Positions 14,901 through 28,636 of a stretch of DNA of 64,000 bases are shown here, in pieces (position 1 is the stretch's first letter; each line of letters opens with the position of its first letter). This DNA is from Chondrilla cf. caribensis (taxonomy: Eukaryota > Porifera > Demospongiae > Chondrillida > Chondrillidae), in the NCBI GenBank assembly GCA_964020155.1, contig OZ026552.1:2748855-2812854 (forward strand), read 5' to 3'. The notes beneath the pieces are model-generated. The model did not search any database. It had not been told where the DNA came from and worked only from the letters and a program-made list of their open reading frames with translations. Position numbers and translations under genes: made by a program.

Positions 14901-17900
14901 TGCCTCTAGAGCTAACCTTGTCATCTGTTTTGTCAGGAACCAATGCCTTTGGAGGATCAATTTCCATCTGAGCCATGTCTCTCAACATTGATCCTGTTTC
15001 AGTGGACTCCACAAGATACCCAATGTTCTGCCAGAACTCCTCCAAGCACTGTTGACGTTCCTTCTTCCTTGCCTCCTCTTCCAAGTCCACCTCATTTGCT
15101 TCAGATTGCTCAACAACACTGGGCCTCAGAGGGCTGATGGGCTTCCTAGCCAACCTCTCTGCTTCTACGGCTTGTGGGTCCGGAGCCTTCACCTACGAGG
15201 ACAGGATGAATACTGTGAACATATGTACGTATGTACATTTGTATACATGTAGGCACATACTTACGTACGTACTCACCACATACGCATGTACGTCACCATC
15301 TACTACACAGTTGCTTACACAGATGTATGGCAGCCACTTGAGACCAGGTGGAATCATTCATCAGAAGGCCACATGCACACACATACAGTATAGTACAGTA
15401 CATTGCTTACAGTAGTACAGATTGTTAAAAACCTTGAAAAGAGCATTTGCCTTGATCCCAAGTGAGTCTAGTTCAGAGAATAGTTCTAGGCAGCTGAATC
15501 CACTCAACACATAATAGTAGTCAGGACCATCAGATGGTTCATCATCTGTGGAGGGAATCATGAGAGTCACACCACAAGTGTAGTTGTTGCTGATATAACA
15601 GAATAGCACCAAATTTACATATGCACGAATGTGCTACGTATGCACGTACATACGTACATAGCTCACCTACGTAGGCAGCATACAACCAACTCCTATCTAG
15701 GCATAGGCAATTTTATAGAGTATGTACGTAGAAATAATTCAATATAGAATATCATACCCAATAGAAAGTGTTCACTAATTTCCTCTCTTGTTCTCAATGA
15801 ATTAATCCTAAAAATGAAACTAGTCCAGTGGACTGTGCTTCTTCCTACGCACACATCAGTGACCTGTGCTCCATCATTGACATGTGTACACTTTTTGATC
15901 TTTCACCAAACCAGGATACAAGTACGTACATATTATGCAGTATCTCCCTCATTCACACATTGAAATAATAAACCTACAGTTACCAAGTGGTCAAAGTGGG
16001 TAATACAAACATATGTATACTGCTCACTTATCGGAGGTGGACCATCTCCCTCTTCTCCCCGCTTCTTCATAGTGGAGGGAGGCATAGAAGGTACGGGAAC
16101 AGTGGACTCGGTCTCTGCTGGGGTATTCTTCCCTTTGGTCTTACCAGCTGATTTGCCGCCTCCCTTTTTACTGGCTGAAGCTTTGGGTTTGGCTGTCTCT
16201 GTTTGTGGCTACATAGAAGAGCATAACATGAAGTCAAAGCCAAGAAAGCATTACATACGTACCACATGAGTTGAGTAATTCATAAATACATATGTATGTA
16301 CGTATGTATCTGTAATTTCATGCATTAGTGGGTATGTTTGTTTGAATGCTTGTAATATTTACAAAGATAGATTTGCATAATGAATAAACAGAAGGTTCTA
16401 GGATATGATGTACATGTACTATCATGCTGAATTACCTTCTCTCCCATCCCCTAAATAGGCCCCACAAATACGTACATATGTACATTGGTTGCTGTATACA
16501 GTAGTCATGCAATCATACACTAAAACGTATGTACATACGTACGTACATATATACATACGTACGTAGTATGTGGGGCTTATGTAGAAATGAAATGAGGTTT
16601 GTATGTATGTATGTACATGCACTTCCTCTATTTAAGAGTGAATTGAAGAGTTTACTTCTCTGAGGAATAACTTTAGGTTGGAATCATTCTAACTGGGGAT
16701 TGAACTGATATACGTACTTCATCTGTGATTACATACGTATGTACATACAGTACTGTAATGTACATACGCACATACGTACATATAATGGGAGAAATCAACT
16801 CAAAGACAAAAGATGCTTCTAAGTACATGGAACTTTATCAGTGTGAATTGAAAGGTAGACAATATACACATGTACAAATTCGATACGTACATACGTATGC
16901 ATGCAAGCACATTCACCTGCATTTATACAGACCACAAACACACATACACATGTAGATTAATGAACAGATACGCAAATAACATTTCAAAATCAACCTGCTC
17001 CTAACCATATTATGATCATTATCATAGCAAACAAAATACTCGCATACATACGTATATACGTAAGTATACACTTTGCATCACCATATGTACTGGCTACATA
17101 ATATACACATTACTGACTGCTAATCTAGCATTTCTCTTCTGTAGCTCATTGGACTTCATCCTCAACATTCTGTACTTCAACAGTTTGGCCATAAGAGACT
17201 CTGTGAGAGTACCTTGTTCAGCAGCAGTGACCTGCAGAGGGAGAAGACATGTGTACGCATATATGTACGTATGTGCATACAAGCATTGTCATGAATCATG
17301 ATGTCTCCGTTAAAAACGCAAATCATTTGTATGGGAAAATACATACGTACGTACATACGTACTATAAGGTAGGAACTATAGAAAATCATTCGGTAGAGGC
17401 TCATGATTGCTACAGCGTAATAATAATAGTAGTAGTAAATTCTTGAGCGATCACGTAGCAGATTGAGATGATTGAAATGTAATACGTTTCCACCACGAAG
17501 GCCTTCATCATGACCTTCGAGGTGGAAACGTATTACATTTCAATCATCTCAATCTGCTACGTGATTGCTCAAGAATTTACTACTACTATTAGGAATTATA
17601 GAAGACTGATAAGTACATACCACTAGAGGTACATACATACGTACATACGTATGTATGTACTGGGGTTCCACCTAGTCCAGGGGTTTAGGGGTACTGAAGC
17701 TAACCAGCTCTACTACTAGCAATTAGCTGCTCCTAATTATCGCTTATAATATTACTATATTCCCTTACACATGTGTACTTGCATATACGTATGCACATAT
17801 GCAAGTACTTTGTAAAATATTGTCAGACATTGAGACTATTCAGTCATTATTACAACTCACTGCATGCTCACAGACGGCTACATGGGGTATTTGAGAACTA

Positions 17901-18884
17901 GAAGCACTAGCTTGTTTGCTCTTCTTCCCTCCACTAGGAGCAACTTGGGATTGCTTCAAATCAATGGTCGCCTGCATACAAACAGACATGTAAAAATAGT
18001 GTGTGTAGGTACATACTTAAGATAAATACACTTACGTACATACGTATATAGTATATACATAAATACGTATGTACGTACATAACAAAGAGTACAATTATGA
18101 AAGCAAAGGTGATCGGATGTACAAAGGCGTGTACATACGTACAGTATATACGTAATATTATGGTCAAAATATACATATGTATGTATGTGAGTACATTCAC
18201 AATGATAGTGGATGAGTATTATGAGATTGTACTGTGATATAAGAATGCAATACAAATCATTCACATTAGAAAAAACTTTGGCAAAGGAGAGTATTGTCTG
18301 AACACTAGGTCCCTCAACCCTCCAACATAGCCCCAAAACACATGTATGTTCATTATCAATTCTCATCCACTGTCATTGTCTAAAAACCCATGTATTTACG
18401 TATGTACGTATATGTGTAGTTGCACATGCACGTATGCAAAATAGTTTCTATTCATGTAATGTATTGCATCTGTGTTTTCCTCCCCACGCACACCTGAGGT
18501 AGCAAATCATCTCTGCTAATCCATCCAAACTTCCTCCTGTAGCCCTTGCTAACAACAGAGCTCAAAATAGCCACGTGGTCCTTCGACAGCAGACCTTCGC
18601 TCTCCACAAACAAAACATAGGGGTTCCAGTCGTCCTGGGGGTAAACAGGTTAAAGACGTTCATGAAACATCATTCGATTGATCATGGTCTACTTATCACC
18701 AGACGTAAGTCTCCGAATGGAACTTCCTGGAGCCAGTCAACAACACGCACCGAAGCAATACATGCGAAGAAATAAAGCGAATTGAAATCTTGACCTGGCT
18801 TAATTTATCTTCTTTCAGTGTTTGCTCCCAGTTAACATCCTGAGAAGGGGCTGATTTAGTAGCTGATTTTTTCCCCTTTGACAT
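3753..18884 (-). CDS. SPAG17: Sperm-associated antigen 17 (PF6-type ciliary central-apparatus protein)
   Basis: Scaffold of the C1a projection of the axonemal central pair. Exons in coding order: 18795-18884, 18494-18634, 17861-17971, 17109-17231, 16028-16208, 15433-15545, 15277-15336, 14890-15192, 13985-14174, 13441-13598, 12979-13101, 11727-12518, 11215-11553, 9162-9894, 8043-8599, 5923-7782, 5301-5438, 4603-4863, 4163-4307, 3753-3922. Phases agree throughout and give about 2195 codons; human SPAG17 is about 2220. Recognisable stretches are IVIRQSYP, TREDxVVIV-like VREDGVVIV, ILFSMVEQ, DDEP(S/D)DG and a C-terminal ASH/MSP-like domain (RGFELYPKEVAFGVLKEG). Lys/Glu-rich coiled coil lies near 9340-9430 and 11330-11550. 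The last intron is best read as U12-type AT-AC. Weak points: the donor of 17109-17231 (17118 is an alternative), and the GTTTTT donor at 15433. A 200-N gap sits in the intron between 9894 and 11215, so a small exon could be missing there. Confidence 0.93.
3923..4162 (-). other. Probable U12-type AT-AC intron, last intron of SPAG17
   Basis: Read on the minus strand, this 240-nt intron starts ATATCCTTAC. That matches the U12 AT-AC 5' splice-site consensus ATATCCTTT in 8 of 9 positions. Near the 3' end is GTCCTTAAC (3932-3940; consensus TTCCTTAAC), and the intron ends in TCTAC with the branch A about 10 nt before the end, in the U12 spacing range. Splicing joins phase 1 to phase 1 and gives HLPITAIILTQTAYEKRLP. 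Without it, translation stops at TAG (4149-4151) and leaves the open 3753-3922 exon unexplained. No usable GT donor exists here. Confidence 0.8.
4446..4500. repeat. (TG)n microsatellite
   Basis: TG tract in a SPAG17 intron, followed by GCATGCATG variants up to about 4530. Confidence 0.96.
5859..5922. repeat. (CA)n microsatellite abutting a SPAG17 splice donor
   Basis: On the sense (minus) strand this reads GTATGTGTGTGTG and so on, starting at the 5' splice site of the 1860-bp SPAG17 exon. The repeat therefore includes the donor. Confidence 0.95.
10862..11061. other. Assembly gap (200 N)
   Basis: A run of 200 N, probably a fixed-size placeholder. It lies in a SPAG17 intron between two TACGTA-rich repeat tracts, which may be why assembly failed. 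Confidence 0.99.
17425..17590. mobile_element. Foldback element (about 70-bp inverted arms)
   Basis: Left arm 17425-17494 and right arm 17521-17590 are inverted copies with about one mismatch, around a 26-bp centre. The arm includes the sequence TTCTTGAGCGATCACGTAGC. A solo, diverged arm lies at 22875-22964. It sits in a SPAG17 intron. Confidence 0.85.
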
Positions 18885-18910
18885 CCTGCCGCCATTTATT
18901 ATCAGACACG

Positions 18911-18924
18911 GTTTCTATGGTGAC
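18911..18924 (-). promoter_or_regulatory. X-box (RFX binding site) of the SPAG17 promoter
   Basis: The minus strand reads GTCACCATAGAAAC, a full match to the X-box consensus GTHNYYATRRNAAC bound by RFX/DAF-19 factors that drive ciliary genes. It lies 27 bp upstream of the SPAG17 start codon, inside the 166-bp divergent promoter shared with the TRIM gene. The motif is seen directly; function is inferred from position and the ciliary role of SPAG17. Confidence 0.75.
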
Positions 18925-19050
18925 AGACTCCCCGTCGATGAATATGATAATAAGAAAATCCCCCTATTCAGAGTATTTAAAAGAATTTAAAAGAGCAACC
19001 GAATGATAATGATTCTGTTTAGCAATAGCATCAATAAGTGACGATCAACG

Positions 19051-22000
19051 ATGGCTACTCACTCCCCAAGGGTTGAATCTTTCAAACGTTCACCGTCAGC
19101 CCCTAGATCTACTAATCATAAGAGTATCCTGGATATTTGTACCTGCCCAGCGTGTATGATGATGTTCAGGGAGAAAGAACCGAAGGCGCTTATCCCCCGA
19201 TCCATGACCACGTGTGGACACACGATTTGCACTGGTTAGTTTTCGTAATGGTGTACTGTACGTCATGGAGTTTTGTTTATGGTCGTCTCGAGTACCATTT
19301 CAAGTACGTACGTACATGTAGGACAGTGTGGGTCTTGAGTGTTATAGCTTAAGTTTTCGATTATAATAATACCTGCTTAGTTGTTGAATTTGAGCGGTGA
19401 AAGCTCGCACACGAGTAGGCATTCTGGCCATGAGATAATCATACTCCAGCGATCCGCTAAGGGTTTCGATCACTTGTTCGCGTTGAACCTGTGGAGGCGA
19501 GTGCGACGCGCGTACATCAACGCTCTAGATCTGTCGGAACCGGACTTGGTCGGGATTCTGTCGACTACTACAGATACGTATGTAGCACAAGCCAACCATG
19601 TGTTCTGGGCTCTCGCAGATGCGGTTGTGATGTCAACTCTTGTGTTTCGCCCATGAAAGTTACTATGTTGCTAGCGAAACGAGTTTAAGGAACCAAGTTG
19701 TTTATTCGCCTCTGGCGTAGCTCAACGTAATAGAGAGCCCGCCAACGTTTTGATACCACAATGTTCCTTCTCTTGAATTACCCACTATTCCAGTATAGAC
19801 CCTAGTAGATACCTAGGGTCTACGATTCCCAGGTCATTTCGCACCTCATTGTGATTGATTCTGATATTCCCTGAATATTGCTAGAAACCACAACCCTTTT
19901 GATAGTGTAGTGATACTTCCTGCAGGTCTGTGAGGCATGAAGAGTATGTATGTCCACATAAGCCAGGGGGTAATTGGATGTGGCAATGTGTGTATGCTCC
20001 TGTCTCCGTAGGTGTTCTACTCATGGTCAGTAATGGTTAGTCTCGCATAGCTGGTCCCTTTCTGGTTCTATTCCCTCAAACACGAGGGAAGATGAAGGAA
20101 ATGGGTTGTCTATACGAGACTGAGCTCAGCTACATAGTTCTCAGTCCATAACCCCTTGCCAACCCGTTTTTAAGCCTCCTTTCTAACATTCCCGTCATTT
20201 TAATAGCATTTTATCTCAAATACATAACTTGACTGAGTTTCTCTTCTAATCGAAGTTGTTTGTGTCAGTGTAGGCTGCATTGAAGTTTGGATGGTTCGTG
20301 GTCGTGGACCAGGGCTTCAGAGGGATGAAGTTTCCTGTCCGATGTGCCGGAAACTGACAAGGGTTCCCAATGGTGATGTGACGGAGCTACCCATCAACTG
20401 GACCATCATTGAATTATTACAGGTCATCCCCGAACCCGACCAATCGGAAGTAGTCGAAATGCCAATCTTCTGCAACATGGGCTGCAATGAGAATCCTGTG
20501 GCCTACCACTGCAAGCAGTGCCAGGAATACATGTGCCACTCATGTGGGGAGAACTCACTGTGCAGAACTGGTGAATCCGACAACTCACACTTGCTGCTCA
20601 CTGTGCATCCACCAAATCCTCCCAAGACGTGGGCCTTTACCACTCATCAACCTCTACACCCGGAAGAAATCTGTCCCATCCACAACGGAATGCCGCTCAA
20701 TCTTGTTTGCCCAAAGAGACAGAACGAGCTGATTTGTCATGTGTGCAGGGATATGACTGAGCACAGGGACCACAACCACATCCCCCTGGCCACTCTGGCT
20801 GAGAGAAAGCACGAGAGCCTTCAGGAGGTCCTCTACAAGCTGAAGTGGCACTTGAGGCACTTGTGTAACGGGTTTGACGTGTGCCACCACACCAACGAGG
20901 AATTGGCCAACGAACAACGGAAAATGTTCAACGTTATAGACGCACTGTTTGAGAGGATGGAGAATGCACTACAAGCTCGTTGTGCGGCCTTGAAGGAACA
21001 GATAACTGATGCAGTCCAACACAAGTCTGGAGTCTTGAAAAAGCAAGCAGAGTTAGTGTGATTCTTACATGTATGCATGTATTTGTACACATATCACCTT
21101 ATCATTGTATTTGTACGTACGTATGCTACAGAGAAACTTGAATAGTAAGTATGTACCTTGAAGTTCAAGGCAAATTTGAAAATGTTTGTATGCACTTTTC
21201 ATCAGAGGTAGTTACGTACATATGTATGTACGTACTATCACTACTAGTTGACATGGTGTATGTGAGCTGGGGACTAAGTGAAGTGTACAACTAGTATAAC
21301 CGGGGTACTTAATGAGCACATTGTACGTAAGTGCAAATGTGTACACGTTAACCAAGAGTACGTACGTACGTACGTATATGCATGCCATTAGCCATTGTGA
21401 GTACATTTTTGTGTATTAGACACTGGCAGGCTTACTTCATGTGTGTGCTGGCATTTCATTTGTTTTGTACGTATTTCCACATTCGCTACCTTGATGTTAA
21501 AAGTTTATCATCCACATAAATGTCCAAATACATGCATGTATTCTGTGAATTCTCGTTAATCCTTAACTGGTTCATCCACCACCCTTTTTATTCACCGCAA
21601 TTCCAAGTACGTACATATAATATTATAGTATACAGATACTAATGAATATCCCATTAATCTGTCAATCTCATCAATCCATAATATTTTTGAAATAAACTGT
21701 AGGGGATTGACTGGAATCTACTGTACTTTGTGCACATATTATCTCACCCCCAGAACCACAGTCCAACTGTCTTTGATGTAGGGTATTTTTGAGGGGAAGT
21801 GTTGTTGTGGGACTTGGAGGTATCAACTTGGGTGTTAGGGTTATTGTGACATTTTTTCAAGGAAGTGAGACATATTCATTAAGGGGAGATTTTCAAGAGT
21901 GGATGAGTATCACCCTTGTCTTCCCCCGCAAATAAACCTTGAAATGTACCCATATATGGCTTCAAATAATGTGTACATACGTACATACGTATGTGCCGTC

Positions 22001-25000
22001 ATGAAAATGACAAATTTGTACAAGGTTGTATTCAAGGTTGTACAATGACACCAGTTAACACCATACAGCACCTTTTACAACTTTGTACAAGATTGTGTCA
22101 ATGTTGACATTTCCATACAGGTACATACGTACGTACGTACATATGTACATACATAGCTTGTACCACTCCAGCCTCTTTTATGATCGACACATCATTTCAT
22201 CTGTATTATGATGTCATAGTCCCCTACTTCCCCATTCCAGGGATGTTTCCTTGTAATTCATACCTGTTTTTGTTCAACTATGCATGTAGCTGTGCATACG
22301 TATGTACGTATGTATATTTTAACTAATCTGTTGTTATCACAGTAACCTGAGCAATAACGTAGCAAATGCCAAGAGGATCTGTGCAGTCCTGGAACGACTT
22401 AGTAGATCCACTGAGTTTGAGATGGTGATGTCTGCGGATGAGCAACTGGAGGAAGGTAGAAAACTGGTCGAGTCCTGTCAGAACTTTGAGCCTGCTTTCT
22501 CGCCCGAGTTTGCTTTTAACGACTCCGGAGTGGACGATATTATTGCAATCATCGAGAAGTTTGGTGACATAGAATATGGTGAGTTTATGAACTGATGTGC
22601 ATGGCATACATATACGTAGACACAATGTACACAGTTTCTGAAATACATGCATGTGTACATAAGTACACATGAACGTACGGTACTTTCAGTAAAAAACTGA
22701 ACGTACTACGGGCGTACCCGTACCCGTTTTTTAACCGTACGTAGTCGACACGTCCGTACACGTATCCCGTAGGTATCAACACGTAGGTAAACCGTACTTA
22801 ACACGTCCGTTCATCCGTAGGCAACCCGTAGTACGTTCAGTTTTTTACTGAAAGTACCGTACCTATGTACTCCATAATAGTAGTAGTGAATTCTTGAGCA
22901 ATCACGTAGCAGATTGAGGTGATTGGAATGTAATATGTTTTTCGACCGCGAGGGTCTTCATCAGTTACAATACTAAAGAAATAAGAGAGTGATTTGGCCT
23001 ATTATATACAGCAATCCGGAGACGTCATAAGGGCGGGAGTGACTTGATGAGATGACAAATGATTTAACCAACCTTTAATCTGCCGTGTGTTTTAATTGGA
23101 TATGAGAGATCTAACACATACGTACATGTGTGTGTATATACACTATACCACAGATTGTATGCCATGCAGAGTTACATGTGTACATACGTATTACAGTATG
23201 TACACTTGTATTGCAGTATTGATTTCACATACATACGTAGCTGAAGGCTAAGGTACCACACTGTATAGGTATAATTGCACTTCTATGATCTACTCCTCAT
23301 CCATGATACAAGAGACAAGGCTGAACTCATATGTACTTGTGTACACACTGAGTATGTGTGTACCGTATGGTACAAGGCATGGTAGAGTATAACTACTGCG
23401 GTGATATGTCTATAGCCATCCTTGATATCTCTGACCATATTTGACTCAATCAGTATGTGGTGGCATATGTTCATACTACCTACGTACGTAGGTGTTGAAT
23501 AAACCAAACAAAACAACTTTGAACTGAATGTGAATTTGTGTTTTCATTTCTTTTTGGTCCATTGAATGACTGTTGAATACCTACTTCCTGGTGAAGCAGA
23601 CCGGTACTAACTCTTTGCACAATCCAGCATGCTTTTTAAGTAATTACTCACCTTGAAGGGAACACCAAAGAGGAAACAGATAGACACGTGCTGTGACATA
23701 CACTGCTGGTGGCTGGTAGTGACAGCCTGGCTGGGAACCTAGCCAAGTGGGTGTTTCGTGGGGATTCTGTACCGATTATGGTACTTAGCAAGTAATTAAG
23801 TTACAGTGAATCAGCAACTACATTAACACTTACTTTGGAAGTGTGAGCATACCTTTGAGGGCACACCTAGTCCAAAGGTGGAAGAAGCATGTACGTATTC
23901 ACAACATTTTGTACATATGTGTGTACTGACCAGAGTACGCGCCTATCAAGCAAGCTGCACTGTGAGCTGTGTGCAATGTGCAAGGTGGCCACCAACAAAA
24001 CATCTATGCATGACCAGATGTGTACCTGCAGAGTTTGTTTCCCCTTATGGCCACAGCAGCCATACTCGCATGCATGTACGTACGTATATGGATATGAACA
24101 TACGTATGTACGTATGTACGTAGGTACATACAAACATATATGTATCCGTACGTATGTGTATTATTATGCACATATTTCATGTATAGTGAGATAGTGGTGA
24201 GGGTGTACTATATAAACAAACATGCATTTATACAAATGTACGTACTTGCGTACATATGTATTATCACTACAGCTCTTTGCTACATGTATGTACCATGTGT
24301 ACATGTATGTACGTATATATGAGTGCCTTGTGAAGTAGCCTCTGGCTAAAGGCCTTCCCAGTTTAAATAAGTCTCCATAACCATAACCATAGGTAAACAA
24401 ACATAATATGTATATTTCGTAACTCTACTTCCGTACATACCACTGCATCATTATATGCAAGTACATGTATGTATTAATATAATGTATTAATACATACAAT
24501 ATGTAACGTGAAAACTGTGTGTGCGTGTGTGCATACGTAATTCAATACATACAGTATAAACATTATACAATCCTTCATTCCAGCTCCTGGTCCTGTCCAA
24601 GACATTGACGTGGCTATGTCTGTTGACAACAAGGTGGAGGCAAAGCTAGCCTGGACTGCCCCCGTCACCAACTGGTGCACTGGTACTGCCAACCAGTACA
24701 TCGTGCAGAAGAGAATAGCGTCGCATGACGAGGAAAAGGATAGGAACATCCCCTACAAGAAGGTGTGTCCCAGGTTTTTGAATCTGCACATTGTGTATTA
24801 TGTATGTGTACCACGTACTGCACTTACATACGTGCATTCATTAGGACCAAAGATGATATCATAGCTCTATGGTTAGTATGTATGTATGTACGTATATACA
24901 GCAGAACCTGGCTATGATGACCATCCAAGAGATCAGAAAAGTGTGGTCTCTGTAGATGGATGGTGTTTGTATAGAGGCACACCAGTGGGTTGAGTCGATG

Positions 25001-27870
25001 TGCTATACGTAGGTACTACTGTAAAGGGGGTCCTTTGAATTTGTCTTGAGGGCATGGATATGTCCCTACATGCGTATGTCCTTGGAATGCTAAACTCATG
25101 CACTGACTGTACATCACGTACAGTTTTGTCCAGATGTGAAGTTATCATTATACCTTATCCGTATGGGGCAACTAGTGAGCAAGTATGTGGGGAATGCTAC
25201 CCTAACCTCCCCTAATTGAAGCCCTGTTTGTGCATTTGTGTGTGCATGTATTGTGAGTACATACTTATGTGCATTACGTATGTCATATGTGTATGCATGT
25301 GCTTACTAAGGTCAGTATGATGAATTGTTCTACCGTTACTACGTAGGTCTATAGTGGCCCTCTCAAAGCCATAACTCTCCCCAACGTGACAAAGGGGGTG
25401 GATCATGTCTTCCGTGTGGCTGCCGTCAGTTCAGCTGGTACTGGACCGTTTGTTACAACAAAGCCAATCAGAATGGATGCTCCATGTACGTGCATACCAG
25501 CATATGGTTATGTGTAGCTGTCATGTGATTATGTTATGTAGTGCTCACTGCTTACATTCACGCAATGTTGCCTGAGTTACAGGGAATTCGCGTTAATCCG
25601 CCACCACTTTATCTGCCAAGCCTTTTGATCCGCCACAATTCTCTTGTACCAATGTAATGTACAGGTACCAATGAATATCCAGTTAATCCAAATAAATTTG
25701 TTAATCCACCATATTCTTTGAAAAGAATTGTGGTGGATTAACGAGTATTCACTGTACATTCATATGGTGTTACCATGGTAACATTCCTGCAGTGGTACCA
25801 CGGTTGCGTTCATGCACAGCTCCTATGGTTTCATTCATGCAGTGTTTACATGGTAACATTCCTGCAGTGGTACCACGGTTGCGTTCATGCACAGCTCCTA
25901 TGGTTTCATTCATGCAGTGTTCACATGGGACACCCACAAACGACATCCGGCTGTAAGAGTGTCCAATGACGGCTACACTGCTTCTGTGGGTGAGAGTGCG
26001 CGATGGATCAGCATTGGAGGGTCGCAGATCCTGGTGAGTGGGCGCCACTACTGGGAACTGAGTCTCGACCGCTATGGCATGACGTCACCAACCAAGAAGA
26101 TCGTGGCGGGGATTGTGTCGGCCAAGTTGGACCCCACTCGGTGGCAAAGAGGCCGTTCTGTTATTGGATTGTACTCCTCCCCTTTCAACGTCCCTTCCTG
26201 GTCGCTGGCTGTGCAAACAGGGAAGAAGTTATCTCATAACACATCCTCCAGGTAAGGACAGTGCTACCAATGTGACAGGGGCACGTATAGCCTATTTCCT
26301 GATCCTAGGGTGTCCAGTATTTGTGGTTGGCTGTAAGTACGTATGTATGTACCTGATCCTATAGTGACCAATATGCGTAAGCTTGTACCTACACACATGT
26401 ATGTACATATCTGATCATATTAGTGTACTTCATGTACTAATCTTATAGTGTACAAATCTACACTGACAGTGGAATGGTTTGTCCTTGTATCACAAAGTAC
26501 CCGTTGCCCCCTATCAATCCACATAGCTCTGTTATTTAGCTAACAACCAGTTTATAGGGGCTATAGAGAAAGTGGAATTGTTCTCCATTAGAACCCACCT
26601 GATTGTACTATAATATGTTCTCTCACAGAGCTGTGCTGCCTCATTGGCTGTGTTGGGAACTTTAGGGTTTTCTGGAATGTTGGTTGCCATGGTGAAAGAA
26701 AATGCATCATTCCATAGAGAAGCCTTAGTATTGCACTCACATGTGTACCTTAACACCATATTCATGAGATATTATTGTATAGAGTGGCCAATATCCGGTA
26801 CATGAAAGCATGTTTGTTGCACACTAATATTCCCTTACGCATTCATGGTTGTCTTAACACCAGGATATTGTTGATACAGGATGTCTTGTCAATCCAATGT
26901 ACCTGGATACGTACGTACGTAGTTATTTTATGTACACCATAAGCTATACGTATGTATGTACATGTATGTATGTCCACTATGCTTATGAACATGTACATGC
27001 ATATGTACGTATGTACATGTATGTATGTCCACTATGCATGTGAACACATGCATACGTATGTACACAGTATATCTCCGTCACTATTGAGGGATATCCTTAA
27101 TGGTACAACTGGACCGTGGTGATCTGATACTCTGTGGTGAATGAAGTGAATTTTCAGTTTGTAATGATAGCCCAACTGGAGTGTGCATTCAGGTTACATA
27201 TGGAAGATGGTGCATCATGGAGGTTCCACTACAGTACATGTATGTTGTAACATTACATATTGACACATACGGTACGGATCATGGAAAAGGAAACAAAATT
27301 AACTTTTAATGCTTAATGCTTTTCAGTTAACAGTAAACGTAAATCCGCCAACAGTTAACGATTCGTAATCATAATATTATTCATAAGTCAGTACGATGTT
27401 ATACAGTACGCTACGAGATTTCTTTGTGCACAAAGACAGTTTATTTCAACTTGTTATGCCCACGGTCCTTTAGCAGCCTCTGTAACTACATTCAAGTTAC
27501 TTCGTCATTCTCTTGAAGATGATCTTCTATTATCTGGAGCATTTCACGTATCAGCTTGAAAGATCCACAGTTTTCAGGAAGACCACCAACTTTGCTGTAC
27601 TCTTCATGATTGTTAGAATCCATTAAAGCAAGCAAGCTCGAGCGAAACAGGAACAAACCCAATAAATAGCGGGAGATGAATCTACGTATATACGTACAAC
27701 TACGTACGTATTGATACTGCATCTCAAAAAGTTAACAGTTAACTGTTAACTGTTGTCCGCTAACAGTTATCGGTTAGCAAATATTGGTAAAAGTTAACGG
27801 AAAAAGATTAACTTTTAACCGGTTAATGTTTCCTTTTCCATGATCCGTACTGTACTCACCTGCATGCAGG

Positions 27871-27933
<63 letters not shown>

Positions 27934-28551
27934 TAGGTTACAAATTGGAGATAGCGCATCATGGAGGTTCCACTACATTGGATGTGTGTTGTAACATTAT
28001 ACATTGACACGCATACACGCACACACACACACACACAACAGACGTACACACAATGCCAGTGGAATACCCTTGATCTAGTGATACTAGTGTGTCGTTCCCA
28101 TTGTCTTGTGTCACATTAACTTGTTCTGTAAACAAGTACATTCTTATCAGTTCATTACACTATAGGTGTTCGATACTGACACAGCTCTTCCAATAGGGTT
28201 TTGACAACATCCTCTGTTCAAACATGTGCACTTGTCCTGATTCACAGGAAGGTTTCCTTGGGATTGTTATCATACCTCACAATACCCTCGATATTGGGTA
28301 CCAAGTGAATAGTCCCCTTTCAAATACATTCAAGATTGTCGCTTCAACACTTTCGGTTATGTTATCGTTGTAAACCAGTATCTTAATTAATTATACAGAA
28401 TCACACTGTTTGTGGCAACTGGTGCATATATATAGCCACAGGCCTTTTGTTTACAAGTAAACAAACAAAAAAAAACAGGAATATGTAGTTATTTGCCATA
28501 CCTACATACGTATAATGGTGTATGTCTATTCTGTGTGATATGTAATACATA

Positions 28552-28636
<85 letters not shown>

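Noticed and set aside
23889..24065. Cys-rich plus frame ([13 protein letters not shown]..) as an extra TRIM exon
   Set aside because: TRIM exons on both sides join in phase without it, the flanking splice sites are poor, and it fits no TRIM domain.
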